From contig NZ_CABVHQ010000053.1 of assembly GCF_902497895.1 (NCBI RefSeq), forward strand, positions 1-42,198: a stretch of DNA of 42,198 bases, in the 5' to 3' direction. This document shows, in pieces, positions 31,643 through 40,372 of the stretch. Origin of the DNA: Pseudomonas fluorescens. GTDB taxonomy: Bacteria; Pseudomonadota; Gammaproteobacteria; Pseudomonadales; Pseudomonadaceae. Every line of letters starts with the position of its first letter. Position 1 is the first letter of the stretch. Both the position numbers and the translations under genes were made by a program. A model generated the notes under the pieces. It saw only the letters and a program-made list of their open reading frames with translations. It searched no databases and had not been told where the DNA came from.

Positions 31643-31810
31643 CATCAAGTCCCCTGAACCCGTTTTGTTGTGAGGCGCGCAAAAAGCAGGTTTCCGTTTG
31701 AAAACCGACAGATACGGACAATAAGTTGTCCGGGCGCACCAATTCGGGGAGCGATGCTAACTCACTCGTTTGTTTGCACAAGGGTTTAAGGAGGATTCGT
31801 TGTTGATTCG
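31643..31810 (-). promoter_or_regulatory. Leader of the ABC transporter operon, with a palindrome at 31715-31732
   Basis: Contains CGGACAA-TAAG-TTGTCCG (31715-31732), a perfect 7-base inverted repeat 73 bases upstream of the start codon, which could be an operator or a leader hairpin. I could not fix the promoter. No gene is visible between here and the REPIN at 31811. Confidence 0.4.
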
Positions 31811-31914
31811 AAAAAAGATCGCAGCCTGCGGCAGCTCCTACGCCGACCGCGTATACCCGTGAGCTACCGGGTGTACGCAAATCCCGTAGGAGCTGCCGCA
31901 GGCTGCGATCTTTT
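31811..31914. repeat. REPIN, GATCGCAGCCTGCGG family
   Basis: Arms at 31811-31842 and 31885-31914, same family as 3831-3931. An inner inverted repeat (GCGTATACCCG / CGGGTGTACGC) continues the pairing toward a short loop. Confidence 0.9.
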
Positions 31915-31916
31915 GG

Positions 31917-31953
31917 CAGCCCCACGCTCCCAAGTCGGAAGCGGGGGCTTTTC
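31917..31953. terminator. Stem-loop just after opgH
   Basis: AGCCCCACGCT pairs with AAGCGGGGGCTTTT with one mismatch. The T run is on the plus strand, so for opgH (minus strand) it ends transcripts poorly unless it acts with the adjacent REPIN. Confidence 0.5.
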
Positions 31954-34524
31954 TCAGGCCGGCAGTGCTTCAACCGATACCGGTTGGAGCGGCAACTGCG
32001 GGGCATGCGGATCGGCTTCGATCGACTGGCGCCAGGCGCTCAGCCATTCGGCGTGACCTTCGCTCCAGACCTGCTCATGCAGGCGCCCCAGCGCTACCGG
32101 ATCACTCAGCAGAGCCAGACGTTCGTCGTTGCTGAGCCCGGCAGGGCCGGCTTTCAGCGCGTGACGCACCCGCTCGATACGCAGCCATTCGATCGGTTCG
32201 ACCGAACGGTGACGGGACGTGGCCAAGGCACACGCCAGGGCGTTCTGCTGCGGGTCGACCACTGCCCGGATGAAACCTTCCTTGAGCGCGTGCCAACGGT
32301 TTTCGTGGGTGTACTGATCGGTCGCCAGCAAGGCCTGTGGCGGCGCATATTCCTCAGGGATCAGGAACAGGCTTTCATCACGGGACTTGAGGCCCAGACC
32401 GACTCGGCTGGAGATCACCGAGACCGGAATCGACAGCATCAGCGAACCGACGATCGGCACCAGCCACCAGAGGAAGCTTGGGTTGAGCCAGATCACCAGC
32501 AGGGCCCAGAAGAAGCCCAGCAAGGTTTGCGGACCATGGCGGCGCACCGCTTCACTCCACGGGGTGGAGTCGTCGTCACGTTGCGGAGAGTTCCAGGTCG
32601 CGGCCCAGCCGAGGAACGCGGCGAGTACGAAACGCGTGTGGAAAATCATCCGTACCGGTGCCAGCAGCATGGAGAACAGCATCTCCAGCAACATCGACAG
32701 GGTCACCTTGAACTTGCCACCGAATTCTTTCGCGCCCTTGGCCCAGATCAGGATGATGCTCAGCAACTTCGGCAGGAACAGCAACACGACGGTGGTCGAG
32801 AACAGCGCGATGGCCTTGTCCGGATGCCATTGCGGCCACAGCGGATAGAGCTGTCGCGGCTCGAGGAAGTACTGCGGCTCCATCAGCGTGTTGACCGCCA
32901 GCAAGGCCGTCGACAGCACCAGGAAGAAGAACCACAGCGGTGCCGACAGGTAGGACATCACGCCGGTCAGGAACACCGCACGGTGCACCGGGTGCATGCC
33001 CTTGACCAGGAACAGTCGGAAGTTCATCAGGTTGCCGTGACACCAGCGGCGGTCACGCTTGAGTTCGTCGAGCAGGTTCGGCGGCAGTTCTTCATAGCTG
33101 CCCGGCAAGTCGTAGGCAATCCACACGCCCCAGCCGGCACGGCGCATCAGCGCGGCTTCGACGAAGTCATGGGAGAGAATCGCACCGGCGAACGCGCCTT
33201 TACCAGGCAATGGCGCCAGGGCGCAATGTTCGATGAACGGCTGCATGCGAATGATCGCGTTGTGGCCCCAGTAGTGGGATTCACCCAACTGCCAGAAGTG
33301 CAGGCCTGCGGTAAACAGTGGACCGTATACACGCGTGGCGAACTGCTGCATGCGGGCATACAGCGTATCCATGCCCGAGGCACGCGGGGCAGTCTGAATG
33401 ATCCCGGCATCCGGCGTCGCTTCCATCAAGCGCACCAGGCTGGTCAGGCATTCGCCGCTCATCACGCTGTCGGCGTCGAGCACCACCATGTACTTGTAAT
33501 CACCGCCCCAACGACGGCAGAAGTCGTCGAGGTTGCCGCTTTTGCGTTTGACCCGACGGCGACGGCGGCGATAGAAGATTTTGCCGAAGCCTTTGGCCTC
33601 GCGGCAAACATCCAGCCAGGCGTGCTGCTCGGCGACGCAAATGTCAGCGTCGTTACTGTCGCTGAGAACAAAGAAGTCGAAGCGATCCAGGTCACCGGTC
33701 GCCGCAACCGACTCGAACGTCGCTCGCAAACCGGCGAATACCCGCGGTACGTCTTCGTTGCAGATCGGCATCACCAGCGCGGTGCGCGCGTCCTTGGCGA
33801 TCGGCTCGTTGCCGGCACTTTTACCGGAAATGCGGTATTTGTCATGCCCGGTGAGCAACTCGAGGAAGCCCATCAGGGCGGTCCAGAAGCCCGCCGACAC
33901 CCAGCAGAACAGAATCCCGAACAGAATCAGGATGCTGGTTTGCAGCGCGTATGGCAGCACTTGCGTGGCGGTTTGACTCAGCGGTTGATGCAGAACTTCG
34001 TTCAGATCGACGAACGACCAGCCCTGGTACGGCATGATGCCTTTCATGTACCAGCCGGCAACGATGGTCTGGCCAAGCATCAGCACCAGCAGAATGTAGC
34101 GACGGATCGAACCGACCGTACGCCAGCGGGCAGCCGGCAGCACGCGTTCATCGCGCGGCAGTGCCGGCGGGTTGGTGCGCCCGGTCAGACGACGCCAGCC
34201 GCGCACCAGGATATTGGTGCGCCACGGCTCCGGCACGACCTTGGTCCGGCGAATCGGCGGCGTCGCCTTGAGGCAGACCCGGCCTTCGGCGTCGACCGCC
34301 AACATCTCGGCCTCCTCCAGCTCATGCGCGCAGTTCAAGGTCAGACGGCGGCCTACCGAAGCTTGTGCAGCCTCGACAGGCGCGTCGAACGTCGAAGACG
34401 ACAGGCGTTCATGCAGCTCGCTGAACGACTTGCAGCCCGCCAGTTCGGCGCGTTGCGCATCGCTCATCGGCAGATGGGCCAGGTACTCGGCGAGAGTCTC
34501 TGGCTGTGCTTGGGAATTACTCAT
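31954..34524 (-). CDS. opgH: Glucan biosynthesis glucosyltransferase OpgH (MdoH)
   Basis: 856 residues. Inner-membrane family 2 glycosyltransferase that elongates the beta-1,2 backbone of osmoregulated periplasmic glucans from UDP-glucose. Two membrane segments near 140-210 precede the cytoplasmic GT2 domain (about 240-500: VLDADSVMSG, HDFVEAALMRRAGW, and the RRWCHGN version of the QxxRW motif); several further membrane segments follow to about 690, then a cytoplasmic tail. The ATG at 34524 overlaps the opgG stop by 8 bases, so opgG-opgH are translationally coupled. Confidence 0.96.
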   Translation of the reverse strand: MSNSQAQPETLAEYLAHLPMSDAQRAELAGCKSFSELHERLSSSTFDAPVEAAQASVGRRLTLNCAHELEEAEMLAVDAEGRVCLKATPPIRRTKVVPEPWRTNILVRGWRRLTGRTNPPALPRDERVLPAARWRTVGSIRRYILLVLMLGQTIVAGWYMKGIMPYQGWSFVDLNEVLHQPLSQTATQVLPYALQTSILILFGILFCWVSAGFWTALMGFLELLTGHDKYRISGKSAGNEPIAKDARTALVMPICNEDVPRVFAGLRATFESVAATGDLDRFDFFVLSDSNDADICVAEQHAWLDVCREAKGFGKIFYRRRRRRVKRKSGNLDDFCRRWGGDYKYMVVLDADSVMSGECLTSLVRLMEATPDAGIIQTAPRASGMDTLYARMQQFATRVYGPLFTAGLHFWQLGESHYWGHNAIIRMQPFIEHCALAPLPGKGAFAGAILSHDFVEAALMRRAGWGVWIAYDLPGSYEELPPNLLDELKRDRRWCHGNLMNFRLFLVKGMHPVHRAVFLTGVMSYLSAPLWFFFLVLSTALLAVNTLMEPQYFLEPRQLYPLWPQWHPDKAIALFSTTVVLLFLPKLLSIILIWAKGAKEFGGKFKVTLSMLLEMLFSMLLAPVRMIFHTRFVLAAFLGWAATWNSPQRDDDSTPWSEAVRRHGPQTLLGFFWALLVIWLNPSFLWWLVPIVGSLMLSIPVSVISSRVGLGLKSRDESLFLIPEEYAPPQALLATDQYTHENRWHALKEGFIRAVVDPQQNALACALATSRHRSVEPIEWLRIERVRHALKAGPAGLSNDERLALLSDPVALGRLHEQVWSEGHAEWLSAWRQSIEADPHAPQLPLQPVSVEALPA

Positions 34525-36358
34525 CGGCAGGCAACTGGTAGCTCCAGGTCTCGGTCAATACTTTTTCAGTTTTTACCGGTTCCAAGGTTGAGAGCGGGGT
34601 GACTGGGGCCGCTTCGGCAGCTGCAGGCTGCTTGGCGTCTGGTTCTTTCTGTTCGTTCTGTTCTTTCTGCTCTTGTTTCTCTTGTTTCTCTTGCTGCTCT
34701 TTCTGCGCTTGTTTCTCTTGCTGCTCTTGCGCCGCTCGCTTCTCTTGCTGCTTGGCGGCGATTTTGTCGGCCTTGGCAATGGAAGAGTTGGTCACAGGCG
34801 CTACCTTGGCAGGCTCCGAAGCCTCGATGGTCTGGATCAGCGCGGCACGCATCTCGGTCGGCTTGCTCGGGTCCTTGATCTTCATCCGCAGCGTCAGGCG
34901 CCAGCCTTGGGTCTCTGGATTGTAGCGAACGCTGTTTTCCACCAGCTCGGCGTTATCACCAACGCTGACCTGACTGCTAACCGCCGCGTCCTCCGGCAGA
35001 GCCTTGAGGGACGGACCTTCGAAGTCCACCAGATAAGCGACGCTACCATCCGGCTGACGGATCAGGTTCGACTGCTTCACGTCACCGGTAGAGCGCAGGG
35101 TCTGCTGGACCCAGGCGCTGTCGACCGGGTGCAGTGCAGCTTCGTCCATGGTCCAGTGCATACGGTAGGCGAAGTCCAGCGGCTGGCCTGGCTCAGGGAG
35201 CTTTTCCGGGCTCCAGAAAGCCACGATATTATCGTTGGTTTCGTCGGCAGTCGGAATCTCGACCAGATCGACGGAGCCTTTGCCCCAATCGCCCTTCGGT
35301 TCGATCCAGGCACTTGGACGCTTGTCGTAGCGGTCGTCGAGGTCTTCGTAGTGGCTGAAGTCACGACCACGTTGCAGCAGACCGAAACCACGCGGGTTCT
35401 CGATCGAGAAGTTGCTCACGGCCAGGTGTTTCGGGTTGTTCAGCGGACGCCAGATCCATTCGCCATTACCGGCATGGATCGACAGACCGCTGGAGTCGTG
35501 CAGCTCGCGACGGTAGTTGAGCACTTTCGACGGCTGGTTGGCGCCAAACAGGAACATGCTGGTCAACGGGGCGATCCCGAGTTTGTTGACCTTGTCACGC
35601 AGATACACCTGCGCCTTGACGTCGACGATGGTGTTGCTGCCGGGACGCAGGGTCAATCGGTAGGCGCCAGTCGAACGCGGCGAATCCAGCAAGGCAAAGA
35701 TCACCAGGTGCTTGTCGCCCGGCTTGGGTTGCTGAACCCAGAATTCAGTGAAGCGCGGGAACTCTTCGCCGGATGGCAGCGCAGTGTCGATCGCCAGGCC
35801 ACGGGCGGACAAGCCGTAGACATGGCCTTTGCCGACGACGCGGAAGTAACTCGCGCCGAGCATGGTCATGATCTCGTCTTGCTTGTCAGCCTTGTTGATC
35901 GGGTACAGCACACGGAAACCGGCGTAACCCAGCTGCTCGGTGGCCTTTGGATCGACTTTGACGTCGCCGAAATCGAAGCGACTCGGGTCGTATTTGATCT
36001 CTTGAACGGTGGTGGAGGTGATCTCGTTGATCTTCACCGGCGTGTCGAAGTGCATGCCCTGGTGATAGAACGACAGCTTGAACGGGGTTTTCTGATCGGC
36101 CCATTCGGCTTTTTCGCTGCGGAAACGAATTTTCTGATAATCGGCAAACTTCATTTCACGAAATTCGTTCGGCAGGTTACTGCGCGGGGCTTCGTACTTT
36201 TGCCCGGCCAGCTCTTTGGCCTTGGCCGACACATCATCCAGATTGAAAGCCCAAAGCTGGCCGGCGCTGAGCAGACACAGCAATGCAGAGCCTGTCGCTA
36301 GAGCGTTTCGTAACCGTTTGGCAGACAATTTTAGTGCAATACAGGGACTAACAATCAC
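34517..36358 (-). CDS. opgG: Glucan biosynthesis protein OpgG (MdoG)
   Basis: Periplasmic protein required for backbone branching and release of periplasmic glucans; 613 residues. Signal peptide with LLCLLSAGQLWA before FNLDDVSAKAKELAGQKYE. The conserved domain runs to about residue 530. A C-terminal extension follows that is very rich in Gln, Glu and Lys (about 540-580, QEKQ-like units) before the tail ETWSYQLPADE; this is longer than the roughly 511 residues I recall for E. coli OpgG. Start GTG at 36358 has GAGGG 6 bases upstream; the TTG at 36385 would put extra residues before the signal peptide. Confidence 0.95.
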   Translation of the reverse strand: MIVSPCIALKLSAKRLRNALATGSALLCLLSAGQLWAFNLDDVSAKAKELAGQKYEAPRSNLPNEFREMKFADYQKIRFRSEKAEWADQKTPFKLSFYHQGMHFDTPVKINEITSTTVQEIKYDPSRFDFGDVKVDPKATEQLGYAGFRVLYPINKADKQDEIMTMLGASYFRVVGKGHVYGLSARGLAIDTALPSGEEFPRFTEFWVQQPKPGDKHLVIFALLDSPRSTGAYRLTLRPGSNTIVDVKAQVYLRDKVNKLGIAPLTSMFLFGANQPSKVLNYRRELHDSSGLSIHAGNGEWIWRPLNNPKHLAVSNFSIENPRGFGLLQRGRDFSHYEDLDDRYDKRPSAWIEPKGDWGKGSVDLVEIPTADETNDNIVAFWSPEKLPEPGQPLDFAYRMHWTMDEAALHPVDSAWVQQTLRSTGDVKQSNLIRQPDGSVAYLVDFEGPSLKALPEDAAVSSQVSVGDNAELVENSVRYNPETQGWRLTLRMKIKDPSKPTEMRAALIQTIEASEPAKVAPVTNSSIAKADKIAAKQQEKRAAQEQQEKQAQKEQQEKQEKQEQKEQNEQKEPDAKQPAAAEAAPVTPLSTLEPVKTEKVLTETWSYQLPADE

Positions 36359-36571
36359 GAGCAACCCTCGCCGAAAACAGATCAAAAAACCAACGGCCAG
36401 CTTCTATATGCCAGGTTGGCGAGCATTGTTCCGACTCCGACGGGGCTAAATGATTCCCCAAACGGTTCCGGACAAGTCTCTACCTAAGTCAAAATGGACC
36501 AACGAACGCTGATCTTCGTAGCGCGCGATTATCTAGTAGGCCGCGTTACAACGCATCAGTGGTAACAAAGT

Positions 36572-36601
36572 ATTATCGCGAAACGTCCGATTTCGGGCCA
36601 A
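36572..36601 (-). promoter_or_regulatory. Possible sigma-70 promoter for opgGH
   Basis: Minus strand TTGGCC (36601-36596), 18-base spacer, GATAAT (36577-36572). It would give a leader of about 200 bases. The remainder of 36359-36631 shows no gene. Confidence 0.35.
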
Positions 36602-36631
36602 AAAGGCTCTAAAAAGGTGTTTCAAGCGCTT

Positions 36632-37069
36632 TCAGGTCTGCAACAGAAAGGTCACCGGGCCATCATTGACCAAATGCACCTGCATGTCCGCGCCAAATAT
36701 CCCTGATGCCACATTGCCATGCAACTGCCGCGCCCTGGTCAATAGATAGTCAAAAAGCTCTTCTGCCAACGCTGGAGGAGCAGCGGTAGAAAAGCTCGGG
36801 CGCAAGCCGTTTTTGGTATCCGCGGCCAAGGTGAACTGCGACACCAGCAGCAAACCGCCACTGACGTCAGCCAAAGACAGGTTCATCTTGCCTTCGACAT
36901 CACTGAATACCCGATAGTTAAGCAGTTTATTCAGCATTTTGTCGGCATTGGCCCGAGTATCCTCGGGCTCGACCGCCACCAGCACCATCAAGCCCTGGTC
37001 TACGGCCCCAACGACCTCTCCTGCTACTTCGACTCGCGCGCCACGTACGCGCTGTAGCAGGCCCTTCAT
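36632..37069 (-). CDS. dtd: D-aminoacyl-tRNA deacylase
   Basis: Removes D-amino acids (and glycine from tRNA-Ala) from mischarged tRNA; 145 residues, dimer. The two signature motifs are present: SQFTLAADTKNGLRPSFSTA (active-site Thr) and near the C-terminus the cross-subunit Gly-Pro motif in NDGPVTFLLQT. The ATG at 37069 overlaps the pip stop codon (ATGA), so it is translated with pip. Confidence 0.96.
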   Translation of the reverse strand: MKGLLQRVRGARVEVAGEVVGAVDQGLMVLVAVEPEDTRANADKMLNKLLNYRVFSDVEGKMNLSLADVSGGLLLVSQFTLAADTKNGLRPSFSTAAPPALAEELFDYLLTRARQLHGNVASGIFGADMQVHLVNDGPVTFLLQT

Positions 37070-38037
37070 GCTTCTTCGGGTGGCAAGTCGAGCAAGCGCC
37101 GGGCCATTTTGGCCGCCGCGCGCACCAAGGCATCAGTGATCCCCGGTTCGGACGCCGCATGGCCGGCATCGCGAATCACCTGCAACTCACTGTTCGGCCA
37201 GGCCTGGTGCAGTTCCCAGGCGTTATCCAGGGGACAGATCACATCGTAGCGACCATGGACGATCACCCCTGGCAGGTGAGCGATCTTCTGCATGTCGCGA
37301 ATCAACTGATTGGGCTCAAGAAAGGCTTTGTTGGTGAAATAGTGGCATTCGATACGGGCAATCGACAGCGCGCGCTGCGGCTCGGAGAAGCGGTCGACCA
37401 CCAGCGGGTTGGGCCGCAAGGTCGCCGTGCGGCCTTCCCAGGTCGACCAGGCTTTGGCTGCGTGCATCTGGGCAATCTGGTCGTTGCCGGTCAGGCGCTT
37501 GTGGAAAGCCGTGAGCAGATCATCGCGCTCATCCAGCGGAATCGGCGCCACATAGTCCTGCCAGTAGTCCGGAAACAGGCGGCTGGCACCGGCCTGGTAG
37601 AACCACTCGATCTCTTGCGCACGGCAGAGGAAGATCCCTCGCAGGATCAGCCCGTGGACCCGTTCCGGGTGGGTCTGCGCATAGGCCAGCGCCAGGGTCG
37701 AGCCCCACGAGCCGCCAAACAGCACCCACTTTTCGATGCCCAGATGTTGGCGAATCCGCTCAAGGTCAGCAACCAGATCCCAGGTGGTGTTGTTTTCCAG
37801 GCTGGCGTGAGGGGTCGAGCGACCGCAGCCACGCTGATCGAAGGTGACGATGCGGTACAGATTCGGATCGAAATAACAGCGACTCTGCGCATCGCAGCCG
37901 GCCCCTGGCCCACCATGGATGAACACCACCGGCAAACCTTCCGGTGAACCGCTTTCGTCGACATACAGGACATGTGGCTTATCGACGGCCAGATCGTGCC
38001 GGGCGTAGGGTTTGATCTGCGGGTACAAAGTCTGCAT
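37066..38037 (-). CDS. pip: Proline iminopeptidase
   Basis: Serine peptidase removing N-terminal proline; 323 residues, alpha/beta-hydrolase family S33. Oxyanion HGGPGAGC, the segment FDQRGCGRSTPH, and the nucleophile Ser110 in GGSWGS are visible; the acid and histidine lie near GRYDVICP and DAGHAASEP. It is probably cytoplasmic, as no signal peptide is seen. It overlaps dtd by four bases. Upstream (38038-38335) there is a repeat and no further gene. Confidence 0.95.
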   Translation of the reverse strand: MQTLYPQIKPYARHDLAVDKPHVLYVDESGSPEGLPVVFIHGGPGAGCDAQSRCYFDPNLYRIVTFDQRGCGRSTPHASLENNTTWDLVADLERIRQHLGIEKWVLFGGSWGSTLALAYAQTHPERVHGLILRGIFLCRAQEIEWFYQAGASRLFPDYWQDYVAPIPLDERDDLLTAFHKRLTGNDQIAQMHAAKAWSTWEGRTATLRPNPLVVDRFSEPQRALSIARIECHYFTNKAFLEPNQLIRDMQKIAHLPGVIVHGRYDVICPLDNAWELHQAWPNSELQVIRDAGHAASEPGITDALVRAAAKMARRLLDLPPEEA

Positions 38038-38185
38038 TGCGCGCTCCGTAAGGGGTCGAGGTCATCCCTGGGGGGACTTCTATTATTCTGCCGTCCGGCA
38101 TCATAAACCCGAATTGTGCAATGAGCATGTCCTTGGAGAAATTGGCGGGTGTTTCGGGATCACGACGACCCTGAGTGAACCTTTT

Positions 38186-38319
38186 TTGTGGCGAGTGGGC
38201 TTGCCCACGCTCGGCCGCGAAGCGGTCGTAAAGCCAGCGAATGCGATTTATCTGGAAGAACGCGATTGCTGATTTCAGGACCGCTTCGCGGTCTAGCGGG
38301 GGCAAGCCCCCTCGCCACA
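38186..38319. repeat. REP pair, GTGGCGAG...CTTGCCC family
   Basis: Arms begin TGTGGCGAGTGGGCTTGCCC at 38187 and end GGGGCAAGCCCCCTCGCCAC near 38318. Inner blocks GGCCGCGAAGCGGTC and GACCGCTTCGCGGTC also pair. Between pip and hutG. Confidence 0.88.
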
Positions 38320-38335
38320 GGGTCAGTGCTCCGCC

Positions 38336-39139
38336 TCAGCGCGCGTAGTGCTTCTGCCCCCACGCCAACAACCCCTGCAGCAACTCCTTGAGCACCACCT
38401 GAGTCGGCGCCGCCAGATCAGGGCGATAACGGAACGGCTCGACCTCTTCCATATAGGTGCGCTGCCCCAGTTCGAGCTGCACCGCATGGATATTTTCCGC
38501 CGGATTGCCGTAATGCCGGGTGATGTGGCCGCCCTTGAAGCGCCCGTTCAGCACATGACTGTAGTCCGGGTGCCGGGCGCAGATGGCTTCCAACTGATTA
38601 GCCAGCTGTGGATCGCAGCTGGCGCCATTGAAGGTGCCGAGGTTGAAGTCCGGCAGTTGCCCTTCGAACAGGTGCGGGATCACCGAGCGGATCGAATGCG
38701 CATCGAACAGCAGCGCATAGCCGAACTCGGCTTTCAGTCGTGCCAGCTCCTGTTGCAAGGTGCTGTGATAGGGCATCCAGACCTGCTCGAGATAGCGGGC
38801 GCGTTCCTCGGCGGACGGCTCCAGTCCGTCACGGAACAATGGCACACCGTCGAACAGCGTCGCGGGGTACAGACCCGTGGTGGCGCCGACATATAAAGGC
38901 TTGTCGTCGGACGGCCGGTTCAGGTCGATGACGAACCGCGAGTACTCGGCCGCCAGGGTGCTGGCGCCCAACTCTTGAGCGAACTCATAGAGCTGCGGGA
39001 TATGCCAGTCGGTGTCCGGCAGGCTTTGCGCCTCGGGGATCAGCCCGGCTTCTACCGCAGGAGTCAGACGCAGACCGGCATGGGGCATGCTGATCAGCAA
39101 TGGCACCCGGCCTTGTTTGAAGTTCAGAACCTTATCCAC
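38336..39139 (-). CDS. hutG: N-formylglutamate deformylase
   Basis: Last step of the five-step histidine degradation route of Pseudomonas, N-formyl-glutamate to glutamate plus formate; 267 residues. Typical segments are LLISMPHAGLRLTP, DTDWHIPQLYEFA, FVIDLNRP, LFDAHSIRS and NGRFKGGHITRHYG. Start chosen as GTG at 39139 (MDKVLNFKQGR), since AGGAGA stands 6 bases before it but directly abuts the in-frame ATG at 39145. hutI ends 11 bases upstream, so they form an operon. Confidence 0.95.
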   Translation of the reverse strand: MDKVLNFKQGRVPLLISMPHAGLRLTPAVEAGLIPEAQSLPDTDWHIPQLYEFAQELGASTLAAEYSRFVIDLNRPSDDKPLYVGATTGLYPATLFDGVPLFRDGLEPSAEERARYLEQVWMPYHSTLQQELARLKAEFGYALLFDAHSIRSVIPHLFEGQLPDFNLGTFNGASCDPQLANQLEAICARHPDYSHVLNGRFKGGHITRHYGNPAENIHAVQLELGQRTYMEEVEPFRYRPDLAAPTQVVLKELLQGLLAWGQKHYAR

Positions 39140-39149
39140 AGCCATTCTC

Positions 39150-40355
39150 CTAAATCGTGACTTCAACGCCGTGACGCACGACGCGTTTTTCCAGGTCGCC
39201 GCCCAGCCAGTACGCCAGGTCTGCCGGACGATCGATCTGCCAGGCGACGAAGTCGGCGACCTTGCCGACTTCCAGCGAGCCATGGGTTGTGTCCATGCCC
39301 AGCGCAGTGGCCGCATGAATGGTCGCGCCGGCCAGAGCCTCCTCCGGGGTCATCCGGAAGCAGGTGCAGGCCATGTTCAGCATCAGCCGCACCGACAACG
39401 CCGGCGAGGTGCCTGGGTTGAGGTCGCTGGCGATGGCGATTTTCACCCCGTGTTTGCGCAAGGCTTCCATCGGTGGCAACTGGGTTTCGCGCAAAAAGTA
39501 AAACGCGCCTGGCAGCAACACCGCGACGGTTCCGGACTCGGCCATGGCAATCGCGTCGTCTTCGGTCATGAACTCCAAATGATCAGCCGACAACGCGTGA
39601 TAACGCGCCGCCAGACTCGATCCATGCAGGGACGACAGCTGTTCAGCATGCAGTTTCACCGGCAAACCGAGGTTCTGCGCGGCGATGAACACCCGCTCGA
39701 CCTGCTCCGGGGAAAACGCCAGGTATTCGCAAAACGCATCCACCGCATCCACCAGGCCTTCAGCCGCCAGCGCCGGGAGCATTTCGCTGCAGATGTGCTC
39801 GATGTACTCGTCGGCGCGATCGGCATATTCCGGCGGCAAGGCGTGCGCCGCCAGGCAGGTGCTGCGCACACTGACCGGCAGCTCGGCGCCGAGACGGCGG
39901 ATCACTCGCAGAATTTTCCGTTCACTGGCCAGATCCAGACCGTAACCGGACTTGATCTCGACGCTGGTGACGCCGTCGCGCAGCAGGCTCTTCAAGCGTT
40001 TATGGGCGCTGAAGAACAACTCCTCCTCGCTGGCTGCCCGGGTCGCGCGCACGGTGCTGGCAATGCCTCCACCGGCCGCGGCGATTTCGGCATAGCTTAC
40101 GCCTTGCAGGCGCTGCTCGAACTCGCCGCTGCGGTTGCCGCCGAACACCGTGTGGGTGTGACAGTCGATCAGGCCCGGGGTGACCCAGGCTCCGGCGAGG
40201 TCGTGGACCTCGGGGTATTCGCCTGCCGGCAGTTCACTGCGCGGGCCGATCCACTCTATGTGCGCTCCTGACGTCACGATGGCGGCATCCTCGATGATCG
40301 AGTAGTTGCCCTGCGCCATGCTTGCAACGTGGCAGTGTTGCCAGAGAGTTTTCAT
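39150..40355 (-). CDS. hutI: Imidazolonepropionase
   Basis: Third step of histidine degradation, opening the imidazolone ring to formiminoglutamate; 401 residues, metal-dependent amidohydrolase. The metal-binding HTH motif is in DCHTHTVFGGNRSGEF, further ligands occur near KLHAEQLSS and SADHLEFM, and the final aspartate is in ASDLNPGTSP. CGGAGG lies 6 bases before the ATG at 40355. Located between the permease gene and hutG, 17 and 10 bases away. Confidence 0.97.
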   Translation of the reverse strand: MKTLWQHCHVASMAQGNYSIIEDAAIVTSGAHIEWIGPRSELPAGEYPEVHDLAGAWVTPGLIDCHTHTVFGGNRSGEFEQRLQGVSYAEIAAAGGGIASTVRATRAASEEELFFSAHKRLKSLLRDGVTSVEIKSGYGLDLASERKILRVIRRLGAELPVSVRSTCLAAHALPPEYADRADEYIEHICSEMLPALAAEGLVDAVDAFCEYLAFSPEQVERVFIAAQNLGLPVKLHAEQLSSLHGSSLAARYHALSADHLEFMTEDDAIAMAESGTVAVLLPGAFYFLRETQLPPMEALRKHGVKIAIASDLNPGTSPALSVRLMLNMACTCFRMTPEEALAGATIHAATALGMDTTHGSLEVGKVADFVAWQIDRPADLAYWLGGDLEKRVVRHGVEVTI

Positions 40356-40372
40356 CCAAGGCCTCCGTTAGA

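Noticed and set aside
31984..34602. 872-codon open frame antisense to opgH
   Set aside because: Same codon-mirror effect; the minus strand encodes OpgH with GT2 motifs. Similar long shadows at 3864-5852, 7157-8644, 9208-11142, 12422-13591 and 17384-19045 were rejected for the same reason.
37979..38305. 108-codon minus-strand frame upstream of pip
   Set aside because: It runs through a REP pair and into pip in another frame; no homology recognised.
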